From NCBI RefSeq assembly GCF_001625015.1, contig NZ_LVWJ02000019.1, forward strand, positions 186,001 through 250,000: a stretch of 64,000 bases of DNA, read 5' to 3'. The translations under genes and the position numbers were made by a program. The notes beneath the pieces are model-generated. The model worked only from the letters and a program-made list of their open reading frames with translations. It was not told the DNA's origin and did not search any database. The DNA is from Lewinella sp. 4G2 (GTDB lineage Bacteria; Bacteroidota; Bacteroidia; Chitinophagales; Saprospiraceae). Of the stretch, positions 17,640 to 26,442 are shown piece by piece (position 1 is the first letter of the stretch; each line of letters begins with the position of its first letter).

Positions 17640-18851
17640 ATGCCCACCCCCGCCTACATCTACGATGCCCTGCGCAGCCCCCGCGGCCGCGCCCACGGTA
17701 CCCACGACCTCTACGAAGTCAAACCCATCGATTTGCTGAGCCAGTGCCTGCGGGCCTTTCAGCGGCGGACGGGGCTGGACGACCTGCCCGCCAGCATCGA
17801 CGACCTCATCATCGGGGTGAATACGCCGGCCGGGGACCAGGGCTACAACATCGCCCGGGCCGCACTGCTGAACGCCGGCTGGGCCAACGCGCGGGGTGGG
17901 TTGCAGATCAACCGTTTCAATACGTCCGGGCTGGAGGCCATCAACCTGGCCGCGGCGCGCATCAACGCCGGGTACGGGAAGGTGATGATTGCCGGGGGCA
18001 TCGAGTGCATGAGCCGGGTGCCTACCTACCTCAATGGCGGGCCGATGATGAATGACCCGTCCACGGTCATCAACAGCCACTACATTCCGCAGGGGGTAGC
18101 GGCGGACCTGGTGGCCAGTCGCCACGGCCTCTCGCGGGAGGACCTGGACGCCTACGCCATCGAAAGCCACCAAAAGGCCGCCGCCGCCGCGGAAGCCGGG
18201 CACTTCGCCAAGTCCATCGAAACCATCACGGACGCCAACGGGATGGTCATCCTCGACCACGACAGTAACATCCAGCCCGCTATTTCAAAAGAGGATCTGG
18301 AGGGGCTCTCCCCCCGCTTCGCCGAGATGGGGCTGGCCGGCTTCGATGAGATGGCCCTGCACCGCTTCCCCCTCGTGGACCACGTGGACCACCTCCACAC
18401 CACGGGCAACACCAGTAAGGCCGCCGACGGCTGCGCGTTGGCTTTGCTGGGGGACATGGCCTTCGGGGAACGCCTCGGTATTGCGCCCCGGGCCCGGATC
18501 CGCGCCGTGGCGATGTCGGCCGTGGACGCTACCCTGCTTTCCGGTGGGGTGAACGCTTCGGACCTGGCCCTCGAACAAGCCGGGCTGGAGTACGGGGATA
18601 TCGACCTCTGGGAATTCAACGAATCCTTCGCCGCTCCGGCCATCCGGTTCCGGGAGGACCTGAAGATCGATCCCGACCGCTTCAACGTTCTCGGGGGCGC
18701 TATCGCGCTCGGGGAACCCCTCGGTGCCGTGGGAGGGATGATGCTCTGCCACCTCCTCACCGAGCTGGAAAGACAGGACCTCACGATCGGTAGCCTTACC
18801 ATTGACGCGGGGGCCGGCCTGGCCGTTTCCACCATCATTGAACGGGTGTAA
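17640..18851 (+). CDS. Thiolase-fold protein with all three catalytic residues replaced
   Basis: 403 residues with full thiolase architecture: the N-terminal IYDALRSPRGRAHG, IIGVNTPAGDQG, the GIECMS loop and the NESFA motif. The nucleophilic cysteine of the NRFCSSGL motif is Asn94 (NRFNTSGL). The histidine of GGAIALGHPLGASG is Glu359 (GGAIALGEPLGAVG). The second cysteine (CxGxG) is Asp389 (DAGAGLA). The 30-residue spacing between the last two is preserved, so alignment is not in doubt. Claisen condensation or thiolysis is therefore unlikely. It is followed after 74 bp by a multifunctional beta-oxidation protein and may be a structural or repurposed subunit. Confidence 0.85.
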   Translation: MPTPAYIYDALRSPRGRAHGTHDLYEVKPIDLLSQCLRAFQRRTGLDDLPASIDDLIIGVNTPAGDQGYNIARAALLNAGWANARGGLQINRFNTSGLEAINLAAARINAGYGKVMIAGGIECMSRVPTYLNGGPMMNDPSTVINSHYIPQGVAADLVASRHGLSREDLDAYAIESHQKAAAAAEAGHFAKSIETITDANGMVILDHDSNIQPAISKEDLEGLSPRFAEMGLAGFDEMALHRFPLVDHVDHLHTTGNTSKAADGCALALLGDMAFGERLGIAPRARIRAVAMSAVDATLLSGGVNASDLALEQAGLEYGDIDLWEFNESFAAPAIRFREDLKIDPDRFNVLGGAIALGEPLGAVGGMMLCHLLTELERQDLTIGSLTIDAGAGLAVSTIIERV

Positions 18852-18925
18852 ACGCTGCCGCCCCTACCAATTGGCTCTCGCCTATTGACATCCATAATCT
18901 TTAATTCCAGTCCCCACCCGCCAAG

Positions 18926-21037
18926 ATGATTGAATACCGTAAGGACACCGACGATATTGTAACGCTGATCCTGGACATGTCCGGCCGCCAGAGCAATTTG
19001 CTCAACCACGAGTTGGTCAGTGCCTTTAAGCCCGTGATCGCTCACCTGCAATCCGAAAAAAAGGCCAACCGCTTGCGCGGGATCATTATCACCTCCGGCA
19101 AAAAGGATTTCCTCCGCCAGGGCGACCTGGATTACCTCCGCCAGCTGAAGGACCCGGAGGTCGCCTTCCGCCACGCCCAGGACCTGAAGAATTTCCTCCG
19201 CGACCTGGAGGTGCCCGGCGTACCCGTCGTGGCCGCTATCAACGGTGACGCGCTGGGGACGGGTTTTGAGCTCGCCCTCGCCTGCCACCACCGCATCGCT
19301 TTGGCCGACCCGAAGATCCGCCTTGGCCATCCGGAAGTGAAAATCGGTTTGATCCCCAGCGGTGGGGCCGTCATCCGATTACTCTGGCTGCTCGGCATTG
19401 AGCGGGCCTACCCGCTGCTGATGGAGGGACGGCGCTACAGCCCCCAGGAAGCCATCAAGGTGGGCATCGTGGACGCGCTGGCGGATTCCCCGGCGGAGCT
19501 GATCTCCCGGGCTAAAAAATGGTTGCTGGGCAATCCCGATTCCCGGCGGCCGTGGGACGTCATTGACGGAGAGATCCCCGGCGGCACGGCGGCGGAACCC
19601 AACCTGGGCCACCGCATCCGCCTCCTCACCGCCCGTTTATCGGCGGACACCTACGACCTCTACCCCGCCGCCCGGGCCATCATCGACCTGCTAGCCGAGG
19701 GCTCCAAATTAGACTTCGAAACCGCCAGCCGGCTAGACAGTCGGTACTACGCGCAGATCGTCACCGGAGAGGTGAGTAAGAATATGATCTCCACATTCTG
19801 GTTCGATAAGCAAGCCATCCGCGCGGGCCTCGGCCGGCCGAAGGGGTACGGGAAGTTCCGCCCCCGCCGCGTCGGCATCATCGGTGCCGGGCAGATGGGT
19901 TCCGGGATCGCCTTCCTCTGCCTCCGCAACGGTCTGGAAGTGGTACTAAAGGACGTCAGCCAACCCATCGCCGACCGGGGGCGGGACTTTGTCGCCGCTA
20001 AGATCGACGAGTACATCGAGCGGGGCACCTTCCAGCCAGAAGAACGGGAGGAACTCCTGGGCCGCATCACGACGACGGACAAGAGCGCCGACTTCGAACG
20101 CTGCGACATCGTAGTGGAGGCCGTCTTCGAAAACAAGAGCATCAAACAAAAGGTGACCCAGGAGGCGGAAGCTCACCTGGACGAGTACGCCGTCTTCGCC
20201 ACCAATACGATTTCCATCCCCATCACCGAACTGGGGCAGAACAGTTTGCGGCCGGAGAACTACATCGGGATCCACTTTTTCCAGCCGGCCGAAAAGACCA
20301 ATGTAGTGGAGGTCGTCCGGGGAGACCATACCAGTGAAGAAACGGTAGCGCGGGCCTTCGACTTCGCGACGTCCATCCGTAAACTTCCCCTGATCGTGGC
20401 CGACACTTGGGGATTCCTGGCCGCGCGCGTTCGGAATACTTACATCCTCGAGGGCGTCACGATGCTCAACGAGGGGTACCCGGCAGCGCTCATCGAAAAT
20501 ATGGGGCGGCAGGCCGGCATGAAGATCGGTCCGTTAGCTCTTGCGGATGAGTTGGGCCTCGATCTCGTCCTACGTTACGAAAGTCAAGCTTCCGAGCACT
20601 ACGGCGACAAGTACCAGCAGCACCCCGCCGTCCCCGCCCTCCGCAAGATGTTGGAGGACATCAGACGCGGTGGTCGGCAGAAGCGGGCCGGCTTTTACGA
20701 CTACGACCCAGCCGGTCGCGGCCGCCTCTGGATGGGCGTAGCCGAGCACTTCCCCGTCACCAAAGAAGATTACGACCGGCGGCGCATGCGCGACCGTTTC
20801 CTCTTCTGCCAGGTCATCGAATCCGGCTGGTGCCTCCAGGAAAAGGTCATCACTGAGCCCGCCGCGGCTAACCTCGGCAGCGTCTACGGCTGGGGCTTCC
20901 CCAAATACACCGGCGGCGTCCTCCGCTACGTAGAATCCTACGGCAAGGAGGCCTTCATCGCGCGTTGCGGGGAATTGAAGGAACGCTATGGTCAGCGCTT
21001 CACGGTACCTAAGTATTTGCGGGAGTTGGAGGGGTAG
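18926..21037 (+). CDS. Multifunctional enoyl-CoA hydratase/3-hydroxyacyl-CoA dehydrogenase-like protein
   Basis: 703 residues, FadB/FadJ layout. The crotonase domain keeps both catalytic glutamates (GTGFE at 115, GHPE at 137), but its oxyanion loop reads DFLRQGDL instead of F.AGAD. The dehydrogenase has the dinucleotide fold GIIGAGQMGSGIAF (about 317-330), and His450 and Glu462 are in place (GIHFFQP, NVVEVV). The usual NTS serine is Ile429 (TNTIS), and the asparagine of GFxVNR is Ala500 (GFLAAR). It is paired with the altered thiolase upstream. Substrate and activity are uncertain. Confidence 0.85.
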   Translation: MIEYRKDTDDIVTLILDMSGRQSNLLNHELVSAFKPVIAHLQSEKKANRLRGIIITSGKKDFLRQGDLDYLRQLKDPEVAFRHAQDLKNFLRDLEVPGVPVVAAINGDALGTGFELALACHHRIALADPKIRLGHPEVKIGLIPSGGAVIRLLWLLGIERAYPLLMEGRRYSPQEAIKVGIVDALADSPAELISRAKKWLLGNPDSRRPWDVIDGEIPGGTAAEPNLGHRIRLLTARLSADTYDLYPAARAIIDLLAEGSKLDFETASRLDSRYYAQIVTGEVSKNMISTFWFDKQAIRAGLGRPKGYGKFRPRRVGIIGAGQMGSGIAFLCLRNGLEVVLKDVSQPIADRGRDFVAAKIDEYIERGTFQPEEREELLGRITTTDKSADFERCDIVVEAVFENKSIKQKVTQEAEAHLDEYAVFATNTISIPITELGQNSLRPENYIGIHFFQPAEKTNVVEVVRGDHTSEETVARAFDFATSIRKLPLIVADTWGFLAARVRNTYILEGVTMLNEGYPAALIENMGRQAGMKIGPLALADELGLDLVLRYESQASEHYGDKYQQHPAVPALRKMLEDIRRGGRQKRAGFYDYDPAGRGRLWMGVAEHFPVTKEDYDRRRMRDRFLFCQVIESGWCLQEKVITEPAAANLGSVYGWGFPKYTGGVLRYVESYGKEAFIARCGELKERYGQRFTVPKYLRELEG

Positions 21038-21247
21038 GTTTATACCGGTATACATGACGTTGTGTATTCCTCTCCCCCGGCCCCTTTCGCTTTGCGGCTA
21101 CTACGTGGTCCAAAGGAGAGGGGAGACGTGATAGGCGTTTCATGCATAGCAGTACAGGGGTAGATTGATAAATTCAAGGAAAGAATTACCCTCCCGAACG
21201 AGTAAACGCCTGTCCTAAACCAAATACGTTGACACCAATGCATCGAA

Positions 21248-21649
21248 ATGTCAACAAAAAATCGGAAGATCCGTCCCACCAAGCGCTACGGCGAGTGCTT
21301 CAAACGAGCCCGCGTCAAAGATTTTGAGGAGGGCACCTTTAGTGTCAAGCAAATGGTCCAGCTTTACGGCGTATCTTATCAAACGATCTACAACTGGATC
21401 GCTAAATACAGTAGCATGGCCAAGAAGAATGCCGTTATCGTCGAAGTCCCCAATAGTCAAACTGCTAAGCTTGCAGAACTGCAACGTCAGCTCGCCGAAC
21501 AGCAAGCCCTCCTCGGTCGGATGGCCATTCAACTTGACCACAAAACGAGAATGCTGGCCATTTACGAAGAGGAGATGCCGGAGTTCAAAAAAAAAGCTGC
21601 TTCCACACTGCGCTCAGCCGACTCTTCGAGCAAAAAGAAGAGCCAATGA
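21248..21649 (+). CDS. IS3-family OrfA (helix-turn-helix, leucine zipper)
   Basis: 133 residues. The helix-turn-helix KQMVQLYGVSYQTIYNWI binds the IS ends. A heptad-leucine helix (LAELQRQLAEQQALLGRMAIQL) allows multimers. Near the C terminus a run of nine A at 21587-21595 in codons AAA AAA AAA GCT is a typical -1 slippery site. After the shift, the orfB phase is open from there to the orfB ATG, so an OrfAB fusion transposase is predicted. Confidence 0.88.
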   Translation: MSTKNRKIRPTKRYGECFKRARVKDFEEGTFSVKQMVQLYGVSYQTIYNWIAKYSSMAKKNAVIVEVPNSQTAKLAELQRQLAEQQALLGRMAIQLDHKTRMLAIYEEEMPEFKKKAASTLRSADSSSKKKSQ

Positions 21650-22632
21650 CGAAGCAAACGATCTATTTAGCCTTGGGCGTTAGTCGACAAGCTCACGCTG
21701 CTTTTTGGAAGCGCCGAGCTAAGTACGAGGATGCCATGAACGGAGCTGAGTCTCAGTTAAAACTGTTGCGCAGAGAACACCCCGGCCTGGGCCTACAGAA
21801 AGCCTGGAGTATGCTACGGCCGCGGCATATCTCGCGCAACGCATTCTGCCGTGAGATGACCCGGCGTGGCTATGCCCTAGTCCGTAAACGCAACTACGTG
21901 CGGGTAACCCGATCGGGGTCCTATCGCTATCCTAATTTAGTTAAAGAACTGATTATCAATGGGGTTAACCAAGTATGGCAGAGCGATACGACGTACTATC
22001 GCATCAACAATAGCTTTTACTACATCACCTTCATCATTGACGTTTATAGCCGTCAGATCGTAGGTGTCCATACGAGTAAACACCTACTGGCAACGGCAAA
22101 CATCGCTGCCTTGGAAAGCGCTTTTCGCCAGTGTGGTCAGTCAGATCTACAGGGTCTCATCTTCCACAGCGATGGTGGTTCGCAGTATCGTAGTCGTCAG
22201 TTCGTCGAACGACTGCGTAGCAGAGGCATCTCAAGTAGTATGTGCGACGTAGCGCTGGACAATGCTTACGCTGAACGCCTCAACGGTGTGATCAAACAAG
22301 AGTACCTCGACCACTGGCAACCCAAAGACTTTGACCAGCTAAAGCGCCTGGTAAACAGAGCCGTGAAGCACTATAATACCAAACGGATCCACGGAAGGTT
22401 GCCGTTGCGAAGCAGTCCCAAAGCCTTTGTGGCCGGCTGGCGATCGGATCAGCCAGGCTACCGCTATGCGCTCTTGATCAAGGACGGCCAGGGAGTGAAT
22501 GAAGACCTGTGCCCAACCGTCGTGAAGTATTTACCCACGCCCGGCAAGTATGCCCGTGAGGGGCGTGGGCAAATACTCCCCGCCGGTGTCAAGTACCTAA
22601 CTGAGGAAAAATTTAAAACCCGTCGTGCGTAA
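21646..22632 (+). CDS. IS3-family OrfB transposase (DDE)
   Basis: 328 residues. After an HTH_21-like region (HPGLGLQKAWSMLRPRHISRNAFCREM), the retroviral-integrase core shows the DDE triad. The first Asp is in WQSDTTYY, the second in FHSDGGSQY, and the Glu is in YAERLNGVIKQEY. Its ATG overlaps the orfA stop (ATGA), and it can also be reached by -1 frameshifting at the A9 run upstream. The C terminus has an extra tail of about 60 residues after FVAGW that contains two VKYL repeats. Confidence 0.92.
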   Translation: MTKQTIYLALGVSRQAHAAFWKRRAKYEDAMNGAESQLKLLRREHPGLGLQKAWSMLRPRHISRNAFCREMTRRGYALVRKRNYVRVTRSGSYRYPNLVKELIINGVNQVWQSDTTYYRINNSFYYITFIIDVYSRQIVGVHTSKHLLATANIAALESAFRQCGQSDLQGLIFHSDGGSQYRSRQFVERLRSRGISSSMCDVALDNAYAERLNGVIKQEYLDHWQPKDFDQLKRLVNRAVKHYNTKRIHGRLPLRSSPKAFVAGWRSDQPGYRYALLIKDGQGVNEDLCPTVVKYLPTPGKYAREGRGQILPAGVKYLTEEKFKTRRA

Positions 22633-22684
22633 TGGCGCGACTTCATTATTAATCTGTCAACGCTATTTGGTTAGGCACACCCCA

Positions 22685-22715
22685 TCTAAGATCTAAAATC
22701 TAACGTCTAACGTCC
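22685..22715 (+). repeat. Heptamer tract (TCTAAAA/TCTAACG units)
   Basis: TCTAAGA TCTAAAA TCTAACG TCTAACG TCC, directly after the right end of the insertion sequence. Confidence 0.7.
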
Positions 22716-22820
22716 CTACGGAGCACCCGCAAACTGGCACCCCCGTCAGATTCTGAGTTACGTCCGAATTAACGTCCCAAGTAGCCAACAACCCACCCTC
22801 CACCCAAGCAAACACCCCCC

Positions 22821-22851
22821 TCTAAAATCTAAAATCCAACGTCTAACGTCC
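22821..22851 (+). repeat. Heptamer tract (TCTAAAA/TCTAACG units)
   Basis: TCTAAAA TCTAAAA TCCAACG TCTAACG TCC, nearly the same as the tract 136 bp upstream. The 290-bp gap before the photolyase holds no gene. Confidence 0.7.
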
Positions 22852-22858
22852 TCACCCG

Positions 22859-22877
22859 GCACCCGCGGCAGCGCCCA
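22859..22877 (+). repeat. Dispersed 19-bp repeat, copy 4
   Basis: GCACCCGCGGCAGCGCCCA, exact consensus, 95 bp before the photolyase start. Confidence 0.8.
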
Positions 22878-22971
22878 TAAAACCAATTATCAAATCCCCG
22901 TAAAACCGGCCAAAAACCGCAACCAACAACTAGCCGCCCCGTTAGCTTGGGACACATTTGACCCCACCCAT

Positions 22972-24447
22972 ATGGCGAAGCGACTTGGTATCCTCTGGTT
23001 TAGGAACGACCTGCGATTACACGACAACGAAGCACTGACGGATGCGCTGAAACACGCCGACGAATTGCTGCCCGTCTATATTTTCGACCCCCGGATCTGG
23101 CTGGCCGAACTGCCGCTGACCGGCTTCCGCAAAATGGGGCCGCACCGGGCGCAATTCATCCTGGAAGCGCTCGCCGACCTGAAGAAAAACCTGCGGAAGC
23201 GGGGGAGTGATCTGCTCGTCCGCCACGGAAAACCCGAGGAAGTACTGCCCGAGCTCAGCCAGGAATACCGCGCCAGCTGGGTGTTCTGTAACCGGGAACG
23301 GATGCAGGAGGAACTCGAAGTGCAGAACGCCGTCGAAACCGCCCTGTGGGCCATCGGCCGCGAGGTGTACTTCAGCCGGGGCAAGTTGCTGTACTATACG
23401 GCCGACCTCCCCTTCCCGATCACTCAGACGCCGGACGTATTTACTCAGTTTCGCAAAGAAGTAGAGCGGATTACGCCGGTACGGGACCCGCTGCCGACGC
23501 CCTCCAAGATCAAGGGTTGCGAGGATGAGGTGGATTACGGGCAGATCCCCGACGTAAGCGATTTCCAACTGCGCTTGCCGCCCGAGGATGAGCGAGCCGC
23601 CATCCGCCAACGCGGTGGAGAAACGGCGGGGCTGGATCGCCTGGCCTACTACTTTTTCGAGAGCCAGGCCGTCGATACCTATAAGCAGACGCGGAACGGT
23701 TTGATTGGCTCCGATTACAGCACGAAGTTCTCCGCCTGGCTGGCCCACGGTTGCCTGAGCCCGAAGCGGATCTACTGGGAACTGAAGGCCTACGAAGAAA
23801 AGAACGGCGCTAGCGACGATACCTACTGGGTCGTCTTTGAACTGCTCTGGCGGGATTTCTTCCGCTTGCTCGGCAAGAAATACGGGAACCAGATCTTCCA
23901 GAAGGGCGGCATCAAGGGCGAACCGAAACGCTGGAGTAAGGATAAGGACTTGCTGCGCCGTTGGGTCGACGGCGACACCGGCACGCCCTTCATCGACGCC
24001 AACATGGTGGAGATCGCGCGGACCGGCTTCATGAGCAACCGTGGCCGCCAGAACGTGGCCAGCTACCTCGTGAAGGACCTCAACCTCGACTGGCGGATGG
24101 GCGCCGAATACTTCGAGCACATTCTCACCGATTACGATGTGACGAGCAACTGGTGCAATTGGATGTACGTGGCCGGCGTCGGCTCCGACCCGCGTGAGGA
24201 CCGCTACTTCAACATCATGAGCCAGGCCAGCCGCTACGACCCGCAGGGCGAATACGTTAAACTGTGGCTCCCGGAATTGGCGGACGTGCCCGCCGAGGCC
24301 GTTCACCATCCCGATACGCTTTCGGACGCCGAGCAGAGTAAGTACAACCTTCGCCTGGGCGCGAACTACCCGATGCCGATCGTGCCGAGTGAAAAGTGGA
24401 TGAAAAAGAAGGGTGGCCACGACCGGGGTAAGCGGCGGCGGCGGTAA
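22972..24447 (+). CDS. DASH-type cryptochrome/photolyase
   Basis: 491 residues. The N-terminal antenna-binding domain starts LGILWFRNDLRLHDNEAL. The FAD-binding domain contains YKQTRNGLIGSDYSTKFSAWLAHGCLSPKRIY, WVVFELLWRDFF, RTGFMSNRGRQNVASYL and DWRMGAEYFEHILTDYDVTSNWCNW, all DASH hallmarks. The C terminus is a basic tail (KKKGGHDRGKRRRR). DASH proteins repair pyrimidine dimers in single-stranded or looped DNA using blue light. The gene follows a repeat-filled gap and precedes hairpin repeats. Confidence 0.95.
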   Translation: MAKRLGILWFRNDLRLHDNEALTDALKHADELLPVYIFDPRIWLAELPLTGFRKMGPHRAQFILEALADLKKNLRKRGSDLLVRHGKPEEVLPELSQEYRASWVFCNRERMQEELEVQNAVETALWAIGREVYFSRGKLLYYTADLPFPITQTPDVFTQFRKEVERITPVRDPLPTPSKIKGCEDEVDYGQIPDVSDFQLRLPPEDERAAIRQRGGETAGLDRLAYYFFESQAVDTYKQTRNGLIGSDYSTKFSAWLAHGCLSPKRIYWELKAYEEKNGASDDTYWVVFELLWRDFFRLLGKKYGNQIFQKGGIKGEPKRWSKDKDLLRRWVDGDTGTPFIDANMVEIARTGFMSNRGRQNVASYLVKDLNLDWRMGAEYFEHILTDYDVTSNWCNWMYVAGVGSDPREDRYFNIMSQASRYDPQGEYVKLWLPELADVPAEAVHHPDTLSDAEQSKYNLRLGANYPMPIVPSEKWMKKKGGHDRGKRRRR

Positions 24448-24451
24448 CCCC

Positions 24452-24508
24452 GTCGTCGGACGATTCACTGAAATAAGGCGCAGCCTTTTTTCAGTTTCGT
24501 CCGACGAC
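24452..24508. repeat. GTCGTCGGACGA-bounded hairpin 1
   Basis: 12-bp outer stem GTCGTCGGACGA/TCGTCCGACGAC. The interior ACTGAAATAAGG...CCTTTTTTCAGT is itself palindromic. It lies just after the photolyase and may terminate it. Confidence 0.8.
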
Positions 24509-24528
24509 TTAGCTTAGTACACTTTCAA

Positions 24529-24586
24529 GTCGTCGGACGATTCACTGAAAATAAGGCGCAGCCGTTTTTCAGCTTCGTCCGACGAC
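24529..24586. repeat. GTCGTCGGACGA-bounded hairpin 2
   Basis: The same outer stem and nearly the same interior as hairpin 1, 21 bp downstream of it. Confidence 0.8.
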
Positions 24587-24606
24587 TTAGCTGAGTCCAC
24601 CTTATA

Positions 24607-24665
24607 GTCGTCGGACGATGCCACCAAATTCGCGTTGCGAATTTGCTGGTGAATCGTCCGACGAC
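24607..24665. repeat. GTCGTCGGACGA-bounded hairpin 3
   Basis: The outer stem is conserved. The interior is a different palindrome (CACCAAATTCGC / GCGAATTTGCTGGTG). Confidence 0.8.
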
Positions 24666-24785
24666 GGGGAGAGGAGGCACTAAGCCCCCCAAAAAATCGT
24701 TCCCAAAATGACGGCCAGCCGCCAGCAGCCGTCGGGGCGCTTAGCCTTAACACTTCGGGCCGTTCGCCGGCCAACGTGATTTACG

Positions 24786-24793
24786 TACATTTG
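24786..24793 (+). promoter_or_regulatory. Candidate -7 box TACATTTG for the PorP/SprF gene
   Basis: TAnnTTTG match 64 nt upstream of the chosen start codon at 24857. Confidence 0.5.
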
Positions 24794-24856
24794 TCTAACT
24801 CAAGCATACCGGCAAACGGGCCTTTCGCCTCCTACCCTTTAATCAGCGCAACGACT

Positions 24857-25906
24857 ATGCGGTTATTTCAACTTCTCTGTTTTTCCCTGCTCCTCAGTGT
24901 TTCCGCCCAGGCGCAGGACATTCACTTTTCCCAGTTCTACATGTCGCCGCTCAACCTGAACCCGGCCATGACGGGGGTGATGAACTGTAACAGCCGCATC
25001 GCGGTGAACTACCGCAGCCAGTGGGCCTCCATTCTCGGCAGCTCCGCCTTCCAGACTTACAGCGTTAGCTACGACCAGCGCGTAGCCGTCGGCCGCAACG
25101 ATTACTTCGGTATCGGGGGCACCTTTTGGGGCGACCGCGCCGGCCAGGCGGATTTTGCGACCACGACCGGTAAGCTCTCCCTCAGCTACTCCAAAAAAGT
25201 GGGTGGTAGCCGCAAGTATGGTAACTACCTCGTTGCTGGCGTAGAAGGGGGTGCCGCCCAGCGTAGCCTCAACTTCCTGGCCCTACGCTGGGGTACTCAG
25301 CACGATGGCGCGGGTGGTTTTGACCCTACGGCCGGCTCGGGTGAAGATGGTTTCGACCGCGACCAGTTCCTTTTCGCCGACCTCGCCGCCGGCCTCCTCT
25401 GGTTCATGGTCTTCGACGAAAACAACAGCCTTTACGCCGGTGGTTCCTTCCACCACCTGAACCGGGCCGATCAGAGCTTTGACAGCAACTCCGAAGAGGA
25501 CCTGCTCTACAGCCGCTTTACCGTCCACGCCGGTGGTGAGTTCATGCTCGGCCAGCGCATTGGTCTTGTGCCGGGCTTCATCCTGATGAATCAGGGCCCG
25601 AGTTTCCAGGTCAACGCCGGTACCAACGTCAAATTTTTGCTCGACGGTGGCCGCGCCGGTAGCTCCCAGTCCTTCCAACTCGGTTTGTGGACGCGGGTAA
25701 GTAACCGCCTCGACGACAGCGTGCTGACGGATGCCCTCATCCTCAGCAGCCGTTTCGACTACGAGAACTTCGCCCTCGGCTTCAGCTACGACATCAACAC
25801 GAGCGACCTGAGCCAGGCGACGGACGGTAACGGCGGTTTTGAGCTCAGCCTCCAGTACAAAATCTGTGGCGCCCAGCGCCGCGGTGTGTACTGCCCCACG
25901 TTCTAA
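24857..25906 (+). CDS. PorP/SprF-family type IX secretion/gliding outer-membrane protein
   Basis: 349 residues. The signal peptide MRLFQLLCFSLLLSVSAQAQ is followed by the family opening DIHFSQFYMSPLNLNPAMTGV and a barrel of alternating strands. PorP/SprF proteins sit in the outer membrane and support secretion or attachment of type IX cargo such as SprB-like adhesins. An open frame begins at 24776, but the ATG at 24857 starts the signal peptide directly. No large adhesin gene is adjacent, so its partner is elsewhere. Confidence 0.9.
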   Translation: MRLFQLLCFSLLLSVSAQAQDIHFSQFYMSPLNLNPAMTGVMNCNSRIAVNYRSQWASILGSSAFQTYSVSYDQRVAVGRNDYFGIGGTFWGDRAGQADFATTTGKLSLSYSKKVGGSRKYGNYLVAGVEGGAAQRSLNFLALRWGTQHDGAGGFDPTAGSGEDGFDRDQFLFADLAAGLLWFMVFDENNSLYAGGSFHHLNRADQSFDSNSEEDLLYSRFTVHAGGEFMLGQRIGLVPGFILMNQGPSFQVNAGTNVKFLLDGGRAGSSQSFQLGLWTRVSNRLDDSVLTDALILSSRFDYENFALGFSYDINTSDLSQATDGNGGFELSLQYKICGAQRRGVYCPTF

Positions 25907-25923
25907 TCAACGTACTTCGTACG

Positions 25924-25976
25924 GGAAAGCCAAGCGCGCATCTTTTTTGATGGCTCTTGGCTTTTTCTTTTTTTAC
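25924..25976 (+). terminator. Intrinsic terminator of the PorP/SprF gene
   Basis: AAAGCCAAG and CTTGGCTTT form the stem, followed by a long T-rich tract. Confidence 0.75.
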
Positions 25977-25998
25977 CAATCAAATATCTATTCCCGCA

Positions 25999-26442
25999 GT
26001 GGCCTGGAATTCTAAGGACAACAAGTCAAAAACCAACGATAACCGCTCGTCCGGCAGCATGGGCGGCGGCGTCAACTCCATCGACGTCGATACCGAAATG
26101 GAAGGTAACATTAAAGCCAAGGGCAACATCCGCATCGACGGTACCCTGGTGGGCAACCTCGATTGCGGCGCGCTGCTCGTTATTGGCCCGAAGGGGTCGA
26201 TCAAGGGCGACGTCAACTGCCAGAAGGCCATCATCGAAGGCAACTTTGAGGGCAACCTGCACGTCAAGGAAGACCTCACCCTGGAGTCCAACGCCACGGT
26301 CACCGGCGACGTCAAGGCCCAGAAGATGGCCGTCCTCGGTGGCGCTCAGGTGAAGGGCACCTGTACCGTTCCCTTCACGGGTTCTTCCAACGGTAAAGCC
26401 AAGGGCAACCCCCTCAAAAAGACGGCCGATGCAGCCGTCTGA
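25999..26442 (+). CDS. Bactofilin (polymer-forming cytoskeletal protein)
   Basis: 147 residues from a GTG start. The frame opens earlier at a TTG, but that lies inside the preceding terminator, so VAWNSKDN is the better N terminus. The repetitive right-handed beta-helix (GNIKAKGNIRIDGTLVGNLDCGALLVIGPKGSIKGDVNCQKAIIEGNFEGNLHVKEDLTL) is the bactofilin DUF583 core with flexible polar ends. Bactofilins assemble nucleotide-free filaments at the membrane for cell shape or positioning. The 3' end overlaps the AtpZ gene by 14 bp. Confidence 0.9.
   Translation: MAWNSKDNKSKTNDNRSSGSMGGGVNSIDVDTEMEGNIKAKGNIRIDGTLVGNLDCGALLVIGPKGSIKGDVNCQKAIIEGNFEGNLHVKEDLTLESNATVTGDVKAQKMAVLGGAQVKGTCTVPFTGSSNGKAKGNPLKKTADAAV

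Larger units (their letters stand above)
21212..22679 (+). mobile_element. IS3-family insertion sequence, apparently intact
   Basis: About 1468 bp, bounded by imperfect terminal inverted repeats: left TGTCCTAAACCAAATACG and TTGACA, right complement TGTGCCTAACCAAATAGC and GTTGACA. It carries orfA and orfB in overlapping phases. Flanks read CGCC on the left and CCCC on the right, so no target duplication is certain. It lies between the fadB-like gene and the photolyase gene, next to heptamer tracts. Confidence 0.88.

Noticed and set aside
21207-22684. Target-site duplication of the IS3 element
   Set aside because: Flanks CGCC and CCCC do not match well enough to call a duplication.
23017-24468. 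483-codon minus-strand frame opposite the cryptochrome gene
   Set aside because: Antisense shadow; the cryptochrome on the other strand is complete and unmistakable.
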